Source of the DNA: Phycisphaerae bacterium
GTDB taxonomy: Bacteria > Planctomycetota > Phycisphaerae > Sedimentisphaerales > Anaerobacaceae
DNA length: 35,524 nucleotides
Direction: 5' to 3'
Assembly: GCA_012744475.1 (NCBI GenBank)
Contig: JAAYBV010000020.1
Coordinates: 1 to 35,524 of the forward strand
Both the position numbers and the translations under genes were made by a program. The notes beneath the pieces are model-generated. The model searched no databases. It had not been told where the DNA came from and saw only the letters and a program-made list of their open reading frames with translations. Shown in pieces: positions 32,860 to 35,524 of this stretch. Positions within the stretch are counted from its first letter, which is position 1. Each line of letters opens with the position of its first letter.

Positions 32860-33879
32860 ATGTTGAAAGTGGGAATCGTCGGGTTCGGATTCATGGGACG
32901 CATGCATTTTCGCTGCTGGAAGGCGCGGGAAGATGCGCGGGTAGTCGCGGTCTGCGACGCGAACCCCAACATCAAAGAGGACACGCACCGGGCGGTGGGG
33001 AACATCGACGGGGCCGCCGGCGACATCGACTTTGCAGGAATCGAAGTGTTCGCCGATTTCGACCGGATGATCGCGAAGGCGGGGCTCGATGCGATCTCGC
33101 TGACCCTGCCTACCTATCTTCACGCCGAGTTTTCCGAGCGGGCGCTGTCACGGGGCGTCCACGTGCTGTGCGAGAAGCCGATGGCGCTGACCGTGGGCGA
33201 CTGCGACCGCATGATCGCGGCCGCCCGCAAGAGCGGCAAGGTCCTCCAGATCGGCCACTGTCTGCGATTCTGGCCGGAATACGTCAAGGCCAAGGAACTG
33301 GTCGACAGCGGCAAGTACGGCAAGGTGGTCGCGGCGATGTTTCAGCGGCTGGGTTCGCCTCCCGGCTGGAGTCTGGACAACTGGTTCGCGGATGAGCAGC
33401 GCAGCGGCGGAGTCGCGCTGGACCTGCACATTCACGACACCGACTACGTGCAGTACCTTCTCGGCATACCCAAGGCGGTCTGCGCTCATGGGGCCGTCGG
33501 GCCGCGAGGGCAGTTGCTCCACATCGTCACGCAGTATGTCTATGGCGACGACCAGGTCGTCACCGCCGAGGGCGGCTGGGGGATGATGCCAGGCTTTGGT
33601 TTCGAAATGAGTTTCAATCTGATTCTCGAGAAGGCCACGATCGTCTACGACGTGACGCGGCAGCCGGCTTTGCGGGTCTGCCCGGCCCAGGGCGAGGTCT
33701 TCACGCCACAGGTGCTGCCGCAGGATGGCTACGTCCGCCAGGTTGAGCACTTCGCCAAGGCGATCCAGGGGCAGGCGGTGCCGCCGGTCATCACGCTGGA
33801 GCAATCCCGCGACTCGGTGAAGATCGTGGAAGCGGAGAAGGAGTCGATCCGCACGCGAGAGCGAGTCGCCATTCGGTAA
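32860..33879 (+). CDS. Gfo/Idh/MocA oxidoreductase, cytoplasmic
   Basis: The 339-residue protein lacks a signal peptide, so it acts in the cytoplasm, unlike the two Tat-exported relatives nearby. The Rossmann site is VGIVGFGFMGRMHFRCW, the catalytic lysine is in LCEKPMALTVGDCDRMI, and VALDLHIHDTDYVQYLLG holds the conserved His-Asp-x-D/H substrate region of inositol/sugar dehydrogenases. Length is normal. ATG 32860 follows AGGGAGG. A sugar-phosphate isomerase/epimerase begins 27 bases after its stop and an MFS transporter follows, which suggests import of a sugar or polyol followed by oxidation to a keto form and isomerisation. The exact substrate is not visible. Confidence 0.93.
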   Translation: MLKVGIVGFGFMGRMHFRCWKAREDARVVAVCDANPNIKEDTHRAVGNIDGAAGDIDFAGIEVFADFDRMIAKAGLDAISLTLPTYLHAEFSERALSRGVHVLCEKPMALTVGDCDRMIAAARKSGKVLQIGHCLRFWPEYVKAKELVDSGKYGKVVAAMFQRLGSPPGWSLDNWFADEQRSGGVALDLHIHDTDYVQYLLGIPKAVCAHGAVGPRGQLLHIVTQYVYGDDQVVTAEGGWGMMPGFGFEMSFNLILEKATIVYDVTRQPALRVCPAQGEVFTPQVLPQDGYVRQVEHFAKAIQGQAVPPVITLEQSRDSVKIVEAEKESIRTRERVAIR

Positions 33880-33906
33880 TCGGGGGCATAAAGACAGGAG
33901 ACTGAC

Positions 33907-34722
33907 ATGAGATGCAGGAACTGGCCCGTAGGCGTTTGCAGTTGGTCGCTCCAGACGGACATCCCCGGCGTGGCCAAGGCGATGAAGAAGCTGGGTTTGC
34001 AGCACGTGCACCTGGCGATTGCCGGCGCGATCGGCGCCGGTGGCAAGCAGTGTCTCGACGCGATCAAGGCCCAGGACTGGACGATCACCTCGACCATGCT
34101 GAACTTCGCGCATGAGGACTACTCGACGCTGGACACCATCAAGGTCACCGGCGGCATCGTTCCCGATGAATACTGGCAGGGCGATAGCGACCTGTTTGCC
34201 CAGGCGGCCGAGATCACCGCCGAGCTGGGGGTCAAGTACCTCTCGATGCACGCCGGCTTCATCGACGAGACGGACAAGGCTCACGCCGCCAAGATCACGG
34301 ACCGAATCCGCACCTTGGCCGATATGGCCGAAGAGAATGGCGTGATCTTCCTGCTGGAGACGGGGCAGGAGAGCGCCAAAGAGCTGCGTCACTTTCTCGA
34401 AAAACTCGACCACAATTCCGTCGGCGTCAACTTCGATCCGGCCAACATGATCCTCTACGACAAGGGCAATCCCATCAAGGCGGTTCACACCCTGGCGCCG
34501 TGGATTCGACACATCCACGTCAAGGACGCGCTGCGCACCAGCGAGCCTGGCACGTGGGGGGCCGAGGTGCCTTGGGGCGACGGCCAGGTCGGCATCGCCG
34601 AGTTCCTCGCGGCGCTGGAGGAGGTGGGATACGACGGGGCGCTGGCCATCGAGCGCGAGGCGGGTGACGATCGTTTCGGCGATATCCAGAAGGCAGTCCA
34701 GCGGTTGGCTGCTGCGAGTTGA
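33907..34722 (+). CDS. Sugar phosphate isomerase/epimerase (xylose-isomerase-like TIM barrel)
   Basis: The 271-residue protein is an AP-endonuclease-2/xylose-isomerase-like TIM barrel. Metal-ligand positions are suggested by YLSMHAGF, the glutamate in FLLETGQE, VNFDPANMILYD, HIHVKDA and AIEREAGDD, the usual order of Glu/Asp/His ligands in this superfamily. Members include keto-sugar epimerases, inosose isomerases/dehydratases and, near Gfo/Idh genes, 3-keto-sugar enzymes. ATG 33907 follows ACAGGAG. It starts 27 bases after the Gfo/Idh gene and is followed after 38 bases by the transporter. It probably converts the keto product of that dehydrogenase (inference). Confidence 0.92.
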   Translation: MRCRNWPVGVCSWSLQTDIPGVAKAMKKLGLQHVHLAIAGAIGAGGKQCLDAIKAQDWTITSTMLNFAHEDYSTLDTIKVTGGIVPDEYWQGDSDLFAQAAEITAELGVKYLSMHAGFIDETDKAHAAKITDRIRTLADMAEENGVIFLLETGQESAKELRHFLEKLDHNSVGVNFDPANMILYDKGNPIKAVHTLAPWIRHIHVKDALRTSEPGTWGAEVPWGDGQVGIAEFLAALEEVGYDGALAIEREAGDDRFGDIQKAVQRLAAAS

Positions 34723-34760
34723 CCTGACCAACGGCGGCGTGGCGATTCAAGGAGAATGAC

Positions 34761-35524
34761 ATGACTTTCGGGATGGATTCGACCCTGTATTGGAAGCTCA
34801 GCGCGTTGATGGCTTTGGAGTTTGCAGTATGGGGGGCGTGGTATCCGGTATTGGCGGCGCGGCTGCTGGGCCCGCTGAAGTTCAGCGGAAAGCAGACCGG
34901 CTGGGTCTATTCGGCCTTGCCGTTAGCTTGTATCTTCATGCCGTTGCTGGCAGGCTATCTGGCGGATAAGTACTTCAACACGGAGTACATTCTGGCGGTG
35001 GCCCACCTTGCCGGCATGGTGCTGCTGTTTGTCGCGAGCTATCGCAAGGACTTTCAATCGCTGTTTACGGTGATTCTGCTCTACGCGCTGTGTTATGCGG
35101 CGACCTTGCCTCTGGTCAACTCGCTGATGTTCTATCACCTGGCCAAGAACAACGTCGACACGGCGAAATCCGCCTACATCTTCATGTGGGCGCCGATTGC
35201 CTGGGCGGTGGCCGGCTACTTCCTGACCGGCTGGCGCTGGATCTTCAAGACCGGCGAAGAAGGCCGGGATTGCCTGATATTGGCGGCCGTCTTGTCGGTG
35301 GCGATGGCGGTTGTCTGCGGTGGATTCATGCCGAGCACGCCGGCGGCCGGTGAGGCTGGAAGCTCCGCGTTGGGCATGTTGAAGATCCCGACGTTCCTGA
35401 TCTTCCTGCTGATTTCGATGGTCGCGCCGGGAATGATGCAGTTCTACTTCCTCGGGACCGCACAGTTCATGCAGGACAATCGCATCCAGGCGAAGAACGT
35501 GCCGGCCTCGATGGCCATCGCGCA
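34761..35524 (+). CDS. MFS transporter, nucleoside:H+ symporter-like, cut by the window end
   Basis: The frame opens at ATG 34761, after AAGGAG, and runs without a stop to the last base, giving about 254 residues. It has several hydrophobic segments (LSALMALEFAVWGAWYPVLA, YILAVAHLAGMVLLFVA, LFTVILLYALCYAATLPLV, AAVLSVAMAVVCGGFM, FLIFLLISMVAPGMM). The start, LKFSGKQTGWVYSALPLACI and PLLAGYLADKYF, are typical of NupG/nucleoside-symporter-like major facilitator proteins. In Planctomycetota these often sit with Gfo/Idh and isomerase genes and may move sugars or glycosides instead of nucleosides (inference). Roughly the second half of the protein is outside the window. Confidence 0.88.
   Translation, partial: MTFGMDSTLYWKLSALMALEFAVWGAWYPVLAARLLGPLKFSGKQTGWVYSALPLACIFMPLLAGYLADKYFNTEYILAVAHLAGMVLLFVASYRKDFQSLFTVILLYALCYAATLPLVNSLMFYHLAKNNVDTAKSAYIFMWAPIAWAVAGYFLTGWRWIFKTGEEGRDCLILAAVLSVAMAVVCGGFMPSTPAAGEAGSSALGMLKIPTFLIFLLISMVAPGMMQFYFLGTAQFMQDNRIQAKNVPASMAIA

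Noticed and set aside
1-35524. tRNA, rRNA, integrase or transposase genes
   Set aside because: No cloverleaf, rRNA segment or recombinase motif was recognised by eye; a covariance-model scan could still find a missed small RNA.

Overview
This is a GC-rich bacterial chromosome segment, most likely from the phylum Planctomycetota (a Phycisphaerae or Sedimentisphaerales-like lineage). The placement is inferred from gene content. Supporting genes are three Gfo/Idh/MocA oxidoreductases (two with twin-arginine leaders), a secreted LamG protein with dockerin-like pairs, an EF-G with the DSGKTT P-loop typical of the spirochaete/planctomycete/delta-proteobacterial type, a one-domain bacterial histone and a DUF2007 protein. 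No rRNA, tRNA, CRISPR array, integrase or transposase was seen.

Layout. 1-2059: a HAD phosphatase and an exported serine beta-lactamase-like hydrolase. 2060-8460: a repeat-rich accessory zone with a BrnT/BrnA toxin-antitoxin pair, a DUF434 protein, an MBL-fold hydrolase, an orphan Toprim plus RepA-like ATPase, and an EVE-domain protein with a probable PD-(D/E)XK nuclease domain. 8467-10661: a pRiA4b ORF-3-like protein coupled to a nucleotide-sugar dehydrogenase. 10936-15244: a secreted LamG/dockerin-like protein, a secreted five-bladed-propeller glycosidase and a broken NmrA-like gene. 15282-21382 (minus strand): EF-G, two DEAD-box RNA helicases and a zinc-ribbon/PH membrane protein. 21807-23206: two small hypothetical or signalling proteins and the histone. 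23725-28446: an alpha-glucan operon (GT4 glycosyltransferase, GH57 amylase, debranching enzyme). 28460-35524: a sugar-oxidation region with Gfo/Idh enzymes, a uroporphyrinogen-decarboxylase-fold protein, a sugar-phosphate isomerase/epimerase and an MFS transporter cut by the window end.

The most unusual content is a set of small palindromic elements. Family 1 is a 49-53 bp perfect long hairpin in three copies; two of them bracket the EVE-nuclease gene. Family 2 is a 59-69 bp element whose ends are GTTCGTAGTG and its complement, with two inner mini-hairpins, in four copies. One family 2 copy lies in frame inside the Toprim/ATPase gene and has grown into a 30-bp tandem repeat. Two others supply the stop codons of the DUF434 and URO-D genes. 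A third, AT-rich palindrome fills the whole divergent spacer between the DUF434 and MBL genes. The toxin-antitoxin pair is bracketed by 107-bp direct repeats.

The alpha-glucan operon probably makes and trims glycogen-like polymer. The final operon probably imports and oxidises or isomerises a sugar derivative. The EVE-nuclease is the best candidate for a defence function.
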